A DNA stretch of 62,253 nucleotides, taken from the NCBI GenBank assembly GCA_040902425.1, contig JBBDXI010000111.1, positions 1-62,253 on the forward strand, given 5' to 3'. The notes beneath the pieces are model-generated. The model was given only the letters and a program-made list of their open reading frames with translations. It did not search any database and was not told the DNA's origin. A program made the translations under genes and the position numbers. Shown in pieces: positions 1-8,298 of this stretch; the first letter of the stretch is position 1, and every line of letters begins with the position of its first letter. The stretch comes from JBBDXI01 sp040902425. GTDB lineage: Bacteria; Planctomycetota; Phycisphaerae; Phycisphaerales; UBA1924.

Positions 1-23
1 CCCCGCGCCCGCGGGAGCCCCCC

Positions 24-869
24 ATGCCCCTCCCACACCCCCGCACCCCCCGCACCCGCGCCCCCCGCGCCTTCACGCTTATCGAGCTGCTGGTGGTCAT
101 CGCCATCATCGCGCTGCTGATCAGCATTCTCCTCCCCGCCATGGCCGCCGCCCGCGAGGCCGGGCGCCGCACCGTCTGCCTCTCCAACCAGCGGCAGATC
201 GGCATGGCGCTCATGATGTATGCCGAGGCCTTCAAGGAGTTCACCCCCCGCGAGAGCGGCTTCAGCGAGGCCCCCGGCACCTCGTCCCTCAACCTGTACC
301 CGCCGTGGGCCTACGTCCTGCGCCCCTTCCTCGACCCGCGCACCAAGTCCGACAAGCCCACCATCGACCCCAACAGCGGCCTCAACGACAACTACCGGCT
401 CGCCGACTACTACAAGGACCCCAGCCGCAGGACCCGCGGCGACAAGCACCAGATCCACTACGTCAACAACGGCCTCTCCTTCCGCGCCCCCAACCTGGTC
501 AACTCCTACGCCAAGCGGCCCACCAAGATGGCCCGCTACAGGTTCCCCTGGGACACGCTCTACCTCGCCGACTTCAGTGACGACAAGAACCAGGTCCACG
601 GCAACGCCTGGTACTTCACCGGCCAGAGCGACTTCGGCCTCGCCGTGTACTACGACATGCACCACGCCGAGAGCGTCACCGGCACCATGCCCAACTCCAC
701 CACCCACTCCCAGCGCGTCGCCCCCAAGCGCCACGGCCTGGGCCAGGGGGCCAACGGCCTCTTCCTCGACGGGCACGCCGCCGCCGTCCGCTGGCAGGAC
801 ATCACCTCGCTCAAACGCTGGGACGACCGCGACTACCGGCCCGACGGCCCGCCCAGCCCCTTCCCCTGA
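24..869 (+). CDS. Prepilin-type N-terminal cleavage/methylation protein (pseudopilin-like)
   Basis: A 281-residue protein whose N-terminus carries the type IV prepilin signature: a basic leader (many R/P residues), then FTLIELLVVIAIIALLIS, one transmembrane helix with the Glu at +5 after the processing site, and a following AAREAGRRTVCLSNQRQ stretch. Near the C-terminus is GLFLDGHAAAVRW, the FLDGH-type ending seen in the large planctomycete pseudopilin (DUF1559-like) families. Proteins of this class are cut by prepilin peptidase and held in the inner membrane or in a pseudopilus; the role of the globular part is not known. The start is 23 bases from the window edge, so promoter and operon context cannot be seen. 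Identification as pseudopilin-like is firm, specific function is not. Confidence 0.85.
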   Translation: MPLPHPRTPRTRAPRAFTLIELLVVIAIIALLISILLPAMAAAREAGRRTVCLSNQRQIGMALMMYAEAFKEFTPRESGFSEAPGTSSLNLYPPWAYVLRPFLDPRTKSDKPTIDPNSGLNDNYRLADYYKDPSRRTRGDKHQIHYVNNGLSFRAPNLVNSYAKRPTKMARYRFPWDTLYLADFSDDKNQVHGNAWYFTGQSDFGLAVYYDMHHAESVTGTMPNSTTHSQRVAPKRHGLGQGANGLFLDGHAAAVRWQDITSLKRWDDRDYRPDGPPSPFP

Positions 870-925
870 TCCCCGCGGCCGACGTGAAGCCCGCTTCATG
901 AGGCCCCGGCCATAATCAACGCGCT

Positions 926-3043
926 GTGGCGACCCCACCCCGCAGATCCGTCCGGGGCAGGCGGGTGTGGGTGACACCCCTGCTCGTCCTCGCCGTCGGC
1001 CTCCTCGCGACCGCCGCCGTCGCGTGGTTCCTCGGACGCACCCTCATCGCGTACCGGCGCGCCGACCTCCAGGAAGAGGCGGCCAACACCCGCGAGGCCA
1101 TCGAGAAGCGCATCGACACCTACGCGGCGCTCCTCCGCGCCACCGCCGCCATGTTCTCGACCGGGCTGCCGGTGGACCACGACAGCTTCCGCCGCTACGC
1201 CCGCGCCATCGACCTGGGCGACCAGTACCCCGGCACGCTGGGGATCGGGTTCAGCCTCCGCATCACGCCCGAGGAGGTCCCCGGCGTCGAGGCCGACATC
1301 CGCCGGACGATCCCCTCCTTCCGCATCTGGCCCCCCGGGCCACGCGACGAGTACCACACCATCCCCTTCCTCGAGCCCCTCGACGAGCGGAACCTCCGCG
1401 CGGTCGGCTACGACATGTTCACCGACGAGCGCCGGCGCGCCGCCATGGAGCGCGCCCGCGACACCGGCCTCCCCGCCTCCACCGCCCCCCTCCGCCTGGT
1501 GCAGGAGAGCGACGACGACCCCGCCCCCCAGCCCGGCCTGGTCATCTACGCCCCCGTCTACCGCGCCGACCCCCAGACCGTCGAGCAGCGCCGCGAGCAG
1601 CTCGTCGGCTTCGCCTACGCGCCCCTCCGCGCCGGCGACCTGCTCGCCGGCGTCCTCGGTCCTGGGCACATGCCCATGGAGATCTACGACGGCGACCCGG
1701 ACGCCGGGGGCTCGCTGCTCGTCCGAGGCCCCCACCCCCCGATCACGCGCTCCGGGGAGCTCCTCACCCACCCCATCAACGTCGCCGGCCGCCCCTGGAC
1801 CCTCCGCTTCGGCTCGCCCCCGGACCTCCCCTTCGTCTGGCCCTACACCCTCGCCGTCGCCGGCACGGGCGCCGGCATCAGCCTGCTGCTCTTCGCCCTC
1901 ACCCGCTCCGAGGCCCGCGCCCGCGACGCCGCCGAGCGCACCGCCGAGGACCTCCGCGCCTCGCGCGCCGCGCTGGCCGCCAGCGAGGAGCGCTTCCGCG
2001 TCGCCCTCAAGAACGCCCCCATCGTCGTGCTCAACATCGGCCCCGACCTCCGCGTCCGCTGGGTCTCCGACCTCCCCGGCGGCGCCGGACCCGAGACGGT
2101 CGTCGGGCGCCCCATCGCCGAGCTCGTCCCCCCCGAGGACGCCGCCGCCGCCCTCGCGCCCCTCGAGGAGGCCCTCCGCACCGGCGCCGGCTCCCGCTTC
2201 GAGTTCTCCCTCAGCGCCCGGGGCGGCGCCCGGACCTACGACGTCACCGTCGAGCCGCTCCGCGGCCCGCGGGGCGAGGTCACCGGCCTCACCGCCGCCG
2301 CCGTGGATATCTCCGGCCGCAAGCAGGCGGAGCGCGACCTCGCCCGCCACGCCCGCGAGCTCGCCCGCTCCAACGCCGAGCTGGAGGACTTCGCCTACGT
2401 CGCCAGCCACGACCTGAAGGAGCCCCTGCGCGGCATGGCCAACTACGCCCGCTTCGTCCTGGAGGACTCCGGCCACCGCCTCCCCGCCGAGGACACCGCC
2501 CGCCTCGAGTCCATCACCCGCCTCTCCCAGCGCCTCTACGAACTGCTCGACTCGCTGCTGGAGTACTCCCGCGTCGGGCGGGGCGAGCTGGCGCTGGCCC
2601 CCGTGGACTTCAACCGGGTGGCCGCCGAGGTGCTCGAGAGCCTCCGGCCCCGCCTGGAGGAGGAGGGGGTCGCCGTCGAGCTACGACCCCTCCCCACCAT
2701 CCGCTGCGACGCCGTCCGCGCCGGCCAGGTCCTCTCCAACCTCGTCGTCAACGCCCTCAAGTACAACGACAAGCCCCGCAAGCACGTCGAGATCGGCGCC
2801 GTCGGCAACGGCCGCTCCACCGTCCTCTTCGTCCGCGACAACGGCATCGGCATCGCCCCGCGCCACCACGAGAGCATCTTCAAGATGTTCCGCCGCCTCC
2901 ACCCCCGCGACCGCTACGGCGGCGGCTCCGGCGCGGGGCTCGCCATCGTCCAGAAGATCGTCCAGCGCCACGGCGGGCGGGTCTGGGTCGAGTCCACCCC
3001 CGGCGAGGGCTCGGTCTTCTACTTCACGCTCGGCCACGGGTGA
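926..3043 (+). CDS. CHASE/PAS membrane sensor histidine kinase
   Basis: A 705-residue hybrid-free sensor kinase starting at GTG. Order of parts: N-terminal membrane helix (about 15-35); extracytoplasmic CHASE-like ligand domain (about 45-290, with GIGFSLRI and GLVIYAPVY typical of CHASE); second membrane helix (about 308-328); PAS domain after a helical linker (about 345-470, ending in DISGRKQAE); HisKA with the phospho-acceptor His in ASHDLKEPLRG (about residue 495); HATPase with N box NALKYND, G1 RDNGIGIAP and G2 GSGAGLAI. The H-box and C-terminal part resemble bacteriophytochrome-type kinases. No response regulator lies beside it, so it is an orphan kinase whose partner must be elsewhere. 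The ligand of the CHASE domain cannot be told from sequence. Confidence 0.9.
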   Translation: MATPPRRSVRGRRVWVTPLLVLAVGLLATAAVAWFLGRTLIAYRRADLQEEAANTREAIEKRIDTYAALLRATAAMFSTGLPVDHDSFRRYARAIDLGDQYPGTLGIGFSLRITPEEVPGVEADIRRTIPSFRIWPPGPRDEYHTIPFLEPLDERNLRAVGYDMFTDERRRAAMERARDTGLPASTAPLRLVQESDDDPAPQPGLVIYAPVYRADPQTVEQRREQLVGFAYAPLRAGDLLAGVLGPGHMPMEIYDGDPDAGGSLLVRGPHPPITRSGELLTHPINVAGRPWTLRFGSPPDLPFVWPYTLAVAGTGAGISLLLFALTRSEARARDAAERTAEDLRASRAALAASEERFRVALKNAPIVVLNIGPDLRVRWVSDLPGGAGPETVVGRPIAELVPPEDAAAALAPLEEALRTGAGSRFEFSLSARGGARTYDVTVEPLRGPRGEVTGLTAAAVDISGRKQAERDLARHARELARSNAELEDFAYVASHDLKEPLRGMANYARFVLEDSGHRLPAEDTARLESITRLSQRLYELLDSLLEYSRVGRGELALAPVDFNRVAAEVLESLRPRLEEEGVAVELRPLPTIRCDAVRAGQVLSNLVVNALKYNDKPRKHVEIGAVGNGRSTVLFVRDNGIGIAPRHHESIFKMFRRLHPRDRYGGGSGAGLAIVQKIVQRHGGRVWVESTPGEGSVFYFTLGHG

Positions 3044-4270
3044 TCACGCCCGCGGACCCGCGTACGCCGCCCGCCCCCGCGCCAGCGTCGCCGCCAGCCA
3101 CCGGTCATCCCACGCCCACATCAGCGCCCCCAGCCCCGCCTCATCCGCCGTCCACGGGATGTCCGGCCGGATCACCAGCACATCCGCCGCCGCCCCCGGC
3201 GCCAGCACCCCGCCATCCGCGAGCCCGATGGCCGCGGCGTTCCCCGCCGTGACCTGCCACCAGCACTCCGCCGGCCCCGGCGGCGGCTCCCCGAGGGCCT
3301 GGGCTGTCTCCACCATCGCCCGCGCCACGCGGACCATCGACCGGTCCGGCCCGCCCGCGACATCCGACCCCAGGCACACCCTCACGCCCGCGCGCGCCAG
3401 GGCTGCGCGGCTCATGGCCCCGGAGTTCAGGAACCGGTTCGCGCCCGGGCAGTGCGCGACGAGGCTCCCGGACTCCGCCAGCGCCCGCCGCTCGGCATCA
3501 TCCAGCCACACCCCGTGCCCCAGGACCGACCGCTCCCCCAGGAGCCCGGCCCGCCGGTACACCTCGGTGTAGCTCACGCCGCCGAACAGCTCGCGCACGC
3601 GCTCACACTCCGCGTGCGTCTCACTCAGGTGCGTCTGGACCAGCCAGCCCGTGTCCCGCGCCAGCCGCCCCGCACCGGCGAGCAGGCCCTCCGTGCACGC
3701 CAGGGCGAACCGCGGCGTCACCGCCGGCGAGATGCGCCCGCACGCCCGAAGCGCCGCCGCCTGCTCCAGCAGCGCTCCCGGTTCCCCCAGCAGCTCCCGC
3801 GGCGCCCCGCGGTCCATCAGCACCTGCCCGACGTGCCCGCGCAGCCCCGCCTCTTCGAGGGCCGCGATCGCCCGCCGGGCGCCCTCGTGATGCACCGTGG
3901 CGTACGCCGCCACCCCGACCGTCCCGAACGAGAGGAGTTGCCGCGCCACGCGCGCCGCCATCGCCCCCGCGAAGTCCGCATCCGCCCAGAGCGCCTCCGC
4001 CGGGAACACCACCCGCTCCAGCCATTCCAGGAGCTCCATCCCGCCCCGACCGATCGCGTCGAACTGCGGCAGGTGCACGTGGCAGTCCGTGAAGGCCGGG
4101 CAGATGAGGCACCCCGGCCCCCCAAGGTCCGGGCGCGCCGGCCACGCTCCCTCCACCACCTCCTCAATCCGTCCCGCCCGCACCCGCACCGCCCCGGTCC
4201 CCACGCGCACGAGCCCCCCGGAATCCGGGAGCAGGAGCCGCCCGCCCAGCAGCAGTTCGCGTTCGCTCAC
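3044..4270 (-). CDS. guaD: Guanine deaminase-like amidohydrolase
   Basis: A 408-residue amidohydrolase-superfamily enzyme. Metal and substrate motifs are in order: DCHVHLPQ (HxH), FPAEALW, VLMDRGAP, QTHLSETHAE, GHGVWL and GSDVAGGPD (the metal-binding Asp). HLPQ, FPAE, VLMDR and HLSE together are characteristic of guanine deaminase, which converts guanine to xanthine and ammonia in purine salvage. I chose the GTG at 4270 because the family begins with a short beta-strand segment matching VSERELLLGG; the upstream ATG at 4312 would add an unlike Arg/Cys-rich piece. It is convergent with and directly abuts the sensor kinase gene at 3043. Another S-triazine or pterin deaminase of the same superfamily is possible but less likely. 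Confidence 0.8.
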   Translation of the reverse strand: MSERELLLGGRLLLPDSGGLVRVGTGAVRVRAGRIEEVVEGAWPARPDLGGPGCLICPAFTDCHVHLPQFDAIGRGGMELLEWLERVVFPAEALWADADFAGAMAARVARQLLSFGTVGVAAYATVHHEGARRAIAALEEAGLRGHVGQVLMDRGAPRELLGEPGALLEQAAALRACGRISPAVTPRFALACTEGLLAGAGRLARDTGWLVQTHLSETHAECERVRELFGGVSYTEVYRRAGLLGERSVLGHGVWLDDAERRALAESGSLVAHCPGANRFLNSGAMSRAALARAGVRVCLGSDVAGGPDRSMVRVARAMVETAQALGEPPPGPAECWWQVTAGNAAAIGLADGGVLAPGAAADVLVIRPDIPWTADEAGLGALMWAWDDRWLAATLARGRAAYAGPRA

Positions 4271-4370
4271 GGCCCCAAGATACCGCCGGCAGCCCCGTGA
4301 GACCCGTTTCACCCGCTTGTCAGCCCGCGCTCACGCCCGGACGCGGCCTTATCCGGCAGAAGGAGGCCGC

Positions 4371-4910
4371 ATGCTCCCCGCCAGCGCCACCCGTGTCGAA
4401 CGCGCCACCGCCGCCGATGCCCTCGCCCGGATCAACCGCCAGACCGAGTGCAGCATCCTCTACCACGCCGCGCACCCGGAGCACATCGAGCGTCGCCTCG
4501 CCGAGCTGGACCGCGAGTGGGATGTCGATCGCATTCTGGGGACCCAGTTCTCCTGCACCGCCCTCGCCGGGCTGATCCTCGGCGTGACCTCCAGCCGCCG
4601 CTGGCTGCTGCTCTCCGCTGTGACGATGGGCTTTTTCCTGCAGCACTCGCTGCAAGGCTGGTGCCCGCCCCTGCCCTTCTGGCGGAACCTCGGCTACCGC
4701 ACCGCCCGCGAGATCGAGCGCGAGCGCTGCGCCCTGCGGGCCATCCGGACCGGCAACACTCCGCCGGAGTCGACGCTCCGCGAGCCGGTCATCGCCGAGC
4801 CCGTCATCCCCGGCACGCAGACGCCCCGCGCTCAGGGCGCGGGAGCCGCCGCCCGCCCCGTCAGCACGCCGAACGCGCGCTCGAGCTGCGGGTCGGCCCC
4901 GGCGGAATAG
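4371..4910 (+). CDS. DUF2892-like small membrane protein
   Basis: A 179-residue protein started at ATG 4371, which has a strong ribosome binding site (aaggagg about 5 bases upstream); longer in-frame starts upstream lie inside the antisense guaD gene. The middle shows two predicted membrane helices (FSCTALAGLILGVTSS and WLLLSAVTMGFFLQHSL) followed by QGWCPP, the signature of the DUF2892/YgaP-like family, then a basic ERERCALRAIR segment. Members bind or sit in the membrane and are sometimes fused to rhodanese domains; the function is unclear. The last 79 bases overlap the 3' end of the convergent S41 protease gene, so the low-complexity tail after about residue 125 is shared antisense coding and may be poorly constrained. 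Confidence 0.75.
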   Translation: MLPASATRVERATAADALARINRQTECSILYHAAHPEHIERRLAELDREWDVDRILGTQFSCTALAGLILGVTSSRRWLLLSAVTMGFFLQHSLQGWCPPLPFWRNLGYRTAREIERERCALRAIRTGNTPPESTLREPVIAEPVIPGTQTPRAQGAGAAARPVSTPNARSSCGSAPAE

Positions 4911-6136
4911 GGCAGCAACCGAGCGACCGGCACATCCGGCTCGACGCCGACCCCCTCGAGCTTCTCCCCGTCCACCCGCACGTCGGAGCCGACCAGGAGA
5001 AGCAGGCTCCCATCGCCGAGAACATGGGGCCCCCCGCCGAGGACCGCCCCGGCTGTCGTCCCACCGACCAGCGTGCCCAGCCGGTGTTTCTTGAAGGCGT
5101 GGGCGAGCACTTCCTTGCCGCTGCGCGTCCCGCCGTCGATGAGAACCGCCAGCGGCTTGCTCCAGACCGGTTTCGATGGCGAGCTGGGGTACCGCCTTTG
5201 CTCGGCGCCGAACGTCAGCGCGGGGATGGCCCGCGGGTCGAACAGGTCCATGTAGTCCGGCGAGGCCCCGCCCCAGCCGCCCCTGAAATCCAGGACCAGC
5301 GCATCGGCCTCGGCCAGTTTCTCCGTCAGGCACTCGCGCAGCGCCTCGTGGTAGCAGGGGTGCGCGTAGGAGCGGACCCGGACATACCCGATCCGCTTGC
5401 CGTCCCGCTCATGCACCCGCGCGCCCTCCCGCAGCGCTGAGAGGAACAGGCGCCGGGGCGAGATCCGCGCCGGCGTCGCCACGACCTCGGCGGTCTCACC
5501 GCCCCGTTCCCTCCTCACCTTCACGCGGGTCGGCATTCCCTCGCGCCCGCGGAAGGGCTCGACATCGCCCCACGGCCCATCCTCGACCCCCACCAGCTCA
5601 TCGCCCGGCAGGATCCCGGCCGCGTCCGCCGGGCCGCCGGTGTACACGTCGTACACGAACACACGCTCCTCGATCCGCGCGGCCGCGAGCCCGATCCCCA
5701 CGTACTCGACGGGCCCGGGCTTCAGCGCTGACCCCTCGCGCTCCGGTACGCCCTCGGAGAAGAACACATCCAGCAGTTCGTAGTACTCACGCTGCTGCGG
5801 CGTGTAGTGCCGCGTGTGCGAGGCCCGGAGCCGGTCGAGGGCCGCGTTGATGATGGCCGAGACCTCGGCGCGGGTTGCTGCCTGCCGCGCCCGCGGGCCC
5901 AGCTCGGTCCGGACCTCGTCCCAGTCCACGCCGTGCAGGCCCTTGTCGTAGAAGTGCTTCCGGACCGACTCCCACGCCTCGTCGAACAGCTTCTCGCCCG
6001 CCGAGGCGATAACGACCGGCTCATCCCCGAGCATCGGTGGCGCGGTCCGCGACGGGTCCTGCGCCAGCGCCGGCCCGCACAGCGCCGCCACGCCCAGGAA
6101 CGCCGCCGCCACCCGAGTCCGGAGCAGGCACCGCAT
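4832..6136 (-). CDS. Secreted S41 family (tail-specific) peptidase with PDZ domain
   Basis: A 434-residue exported protease. ATG 6136 gives a clean signal peptide (basic MRCLLRTR, hydrophobic AAAFLGVAALCG, ALAQ cleavage site) and has gggaggt upstream. After a helical N-terminal part (KLFDEAWESVRKHFYDK is typical of S41/CtpA proteins) comes a PDZ-like segment (GPADAAGILPGDELVGV) and the peptidase core: LVLDFRGGWGG, then LIDGGTRSGKEVLAHAFKKH holding the expected catalytic Ser in the RSGKE region and nearby Lys, then GTTAGAVLGG. S41 proteases degrade periplasmic proteins from the C-terminus. It is divergent from the downstream RarD-like gene and convergent with the DUF2892 gene. The family call is firm, the substrate is unknown. 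Confidence 0.85.
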   Translation of the reverse strand: MRCLLRTRVAAAFLGVAALCGPALAQDPSRTAPPMLGDEPVVIASAGEKLFDEAWESVRKHFYDKGLHGVDWDEVRTELGPRARQAATRAEVSAIINAALDRLRASHTRHYTPQQREYYELLDVFFSEGVPEREGSALKPGPVEYVGIGLAAARIEERVFVYDVYTGGPADAAGILPGDELVGVEDGPWGDVEPFRGREGMPTRVKVRRERGGETAEVVATPARISPRRLFLSALREGARVHERDGKRIGYVRVRSYAHPCYHEALRECLTEKLAEADALVLDFRGGWGGASPDYMDLFDPRAIPALTFGAEQRRYPSSPSKPVWSKPLAVLIDGGTRSGKEVLAHAFKKHRLGTLVGGTTAGAVLGGGPHVLGDGSLLLLVGSDVRVDGEKLEGVGVEPDVPVARLLPYSAGADPQLERAFGVLTGRAAAPAP

Positions 6137-7137
6137 CGGGACCTCCCGCGTCTGGCTCGCCCAACGGCCGGCCGCCACGGGCGCGGCGGGCGCGATCGGC
6201 CCCACTATACCGCTACGCTCCGCCCATCGACGCCCGCCCCCACGCCCCGACCCCGTCCCTCCGCGCCGGCGCCGCCTTCGCCATCGGCGCCTACGCCCTC
6301 TGGGGGCTCGCGCCCTTCTACTTCAAGCTCCTGACCCACATCCCCGCCCCCGTCGTCCTCGGCCACCGCATCCTCTGGTCCGCCCTCTTCCTCGCGCTGC
6401 TCCTCTCCCTGCAACGCCGCTGGCCCGAGGTCCGCGCCGCCGCCCGCAGCCCGCGCCTGCTCGCCTGGCTCCTGCTCTCCACCGCCCTCGTCTCCATCAA
6501 CTGGCTCGTCTTCATCTACTCGATCGAGACCGGGCGCCTCGCCGACTCCAGCCTCGGCTACTTCATCAACCCCCTCGTCACCGTCCTCCTCGGCCTCGTC
6601 TTCCTCGGCGAACGCCTCCGCCCCGCCCAGTGGGCCGCCGTCCTCATCGCGGGCGCGGGGGTCGCCTACCTCTCCTGGTCCCGCGGCGGCCTCCCCTGGA
6701 TCGCGCTGGTCCTGCCCATCTCCTTCGGCGGCTACGGCCTGATCCGCAAGCGCACGCCGGTCGCCCCCGTCCCCGGGCTCTTCATCGAGACCCTCCTCGT
6801 CGCCCCGCTGGCGCTGGCGTACCTCGCCTGGATGCACGCGAGCCGGCCGGAGGCCGCCTTCAACAACCCCCGCGAACTGGGCATCCTCGCCCTCTCCGGC
6901 ATCATCACCGCCGTGCCGCTGCTGCTCTTCGTCGCCGGCGCGCAGCGCCTGCCGCTGGTGATCCTGGGGTTCCTCCAGTTCCTGACCCCCTCGTTCCAGC
7001 TCCTCACCGCCATCCTCGCCTTCGGCGAGCCTTTCGACCACGGGCGGGCGGTCGCCTTCACGCTCATGTGGGTCGCGGTCGGCATCTTCATCGCCGACCT
7101 GGCGGGGCGGGCGAGAAAGGTGCAACGAACGGCGTGA
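6037..7137 (+). CDS. RarD/EamA (DMT) superfamily permease
   Basis: A multi-pass membrane protein with about ten predicted helices from GAAFAIGAYALWGL onward, matching the RarD branch of the drug/metabolite transporter superfamily: APFYFKLL, HRILWSALF, SINWLVFIYSIETGR, SLGYFINPLVTVLLG, FLGERL and FLQFLTPSFQLL are all recognisable. It probably exports a small metabolite across the inner membrane. The start is odd: the only ATG, GTG or TTG in frame is GTG 6037, which lies inside the divergent S41 gene and adds about 74 low-complexity residues. The homologous part begins near 6259, so either the long start is real, a rare start codon is used near 6226-6259, or a base is wrong here. Confidence 0.85.
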   Translation: MARSATGPAPAPARTAPPRPGTPPPPESGAGTASGPPASGSPNGRPPRARRARSAPLYRYAPPIDARPHAPTPSLRAGAAFAIGAYALWGLAPFYFKLLTHIPAPVVLGHRILWSALFLALLLSLQRRWPEVRAAARSPRLLAWLLLSTALVSINWLVFIYSIETGRLADSSLGYFINPLVTVLLGLVFLGERLRPAQWAAVLIAGAGVAYLSWSRGGLPWIALVLPISFGGYGLIRKRTPVAPVPGLFIETLLVAPLALAYLAWMHASRPEAAFNNPRELGILALSGIITAVPLLLFVAGAQRLPLVILGFLQFLTPSFQLLTAILAFGEPFDHGRAVAFTLMWVAVGIFIADLAGRARKVQRTA

Positions 7138-7287
7138 AGCGTGCCACGGCGGCCCGAGCGGCGGGGCCGCGCTCGCCCGTGTCTCATGGCTACGAGCGCC
7201 GTCGGCGGCAGCGGCCGGACGGCGACGAGAGCGCCGGGATCCCGACACATCAAGCACTCCCAGCGGCCGATCTGCCGAAGGCCTGGT

Positions 7288-8289
7288 CTAGAGGCGACGG
7301 TACACGTCCACGTGATCCATGGCCATTCGAACGGCGCTGAATCGGGCGGCGGCCCACTCCCTCACGCGGGCTCGCGAAAGCCCCGCCGCCCGCTCGACTC
7401 CGTCCGCGATGCGGTCGGCCGATGCCACCACCACACCCGTCACCCCGTCGTCAACGACCTCGGTCACAGCCCCGATCGCCGGCGCGACGACCGGCGTCCC
7501 GCAGAGCATGGCCTCGGCCTGGACCAGACCGAACGGCTCGGGCTCGCGGAGGGGGTAGAGCAGGGCCCGGGCGCCGCCGAGGAGGGCGTCGCGCTGGCGG
7601 CTGTCCACCTCGCCGGCGTAGCGCACGCGGTCGCCATCGACGAGCGGGAGGATCGCCTGCTCGAAGCAGGGGCTGGAAGGGCCGGCGAGGACGATGGGCA
7701 TCCCGGCCTCTTTCGCGGCGAGGATGGCTTCGAGCGGGCCCTTGGCGGGGATGAACCGGCCCAGGTAGCAGAGGTAGTCGCCGGGAGTCTCGCGGAACGT
7801 GAAGAGATCGGGGTCGACGCCGTGGTGGATGACGGCGAAGGGCGGGCGCGCCGCGACACCCTGCCACTGGGCCCGCGACGCCGCGATGACGCGGGCACTG
7901 GGGAAGCGCTCCAGCATCAGCCGCTCATCCTCGTAGGGCATCGTGTGCATGGTGTGGACCACGGGGGCGCGGCTGAAGCGCTCCAGGGGCAGGCCCCAGA
8001 GGTAGGCGTGGCTGTGGACCACGTCGAACCGGCCGGACTGGGCGATGGCCTCGGCGAGGGTGATCCAGTCGCAGGCCTGCCAGTCGGAGGGAACGCCGGG
8101 GGCGCCGTAGGGTCCGGGGTGTGTGACCACCAGCTCGCCCTCGGCCTCCGACCCGGCGCAGGCGAACACGGTGACCTCGTGGCCGAGTCGCCTCAGCTCG
8201 CGGGTGAGGAGCCACACCAGCGACTCGACGCTCCCGGTGCGGTCCGCCCGGACGGGCCCGCTCGATGTGGCGACCTGAGCGATCCGCAT
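7288..8289 (-). CDS. Glycosyltransferase family 4 protein
   Basis: A 333-residue GT-B fold glycosyltransferase. The N-terminal domain starts MRIAQVATSSGPV with the glycine-rich loop, includes GHEVTVFACAGS and DVVHSHAYLWG; the C-terminal domain starts CYLGRFIPAKGPLEAILAAK and carries EPFGLVQAEAMLCGTPVVA, the EX7E-type nucleotide-sugar motif of GT4. It moves a sugar from a nucleotide donor onto an acceptor at the cytoplasmic side. It is the last gene of the seven-gene operon, 9 bases after the preceding gene. Very similar GT4 proteins are known elsewhere for glycolipid or exopolysaccharide assembly; donor and acceptor here cannot be deduced. Confidence 0.9.
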   Translation of the reverse strand: MRIAQVATSSGPVRADRTGSVESLVWLLTRELRRLGHEVTVFACAGSEAEGELVVTHPGPYGAPGVPSDWQACDWITLAEAIAQSGRFDVVHSHAYLWGLPLERFSRAPVVHTMHTMPYEDERLMLERFPSARVIAASRAQWQGVAARPPFAVIHHGVDPDLFTFRETPGDYLCYLGRFIPAKGPLEAILAAKEAGMPIVLAGPSSPCFEQAILPLVDGDRVRYAGEVDSRQRDALLGGARALLYPLREPEPFGLVQAEAMLCGTPVVAPAIGAVTEVVDDGVTGVVVASADRIADGVERAAGLSRARVREWAAARFSAVRMAMDHVDVYRRL

Positions 8290-8298
8290 GCAGGCTCC

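Noticed and set aside
896..2476. 526-codon minus-strand frame opposite the histidine kinase
   Set aside because: Gly/Ala/Glu-rich shadow typical of high-GC DNA; the plus strand has all kinase motifs.
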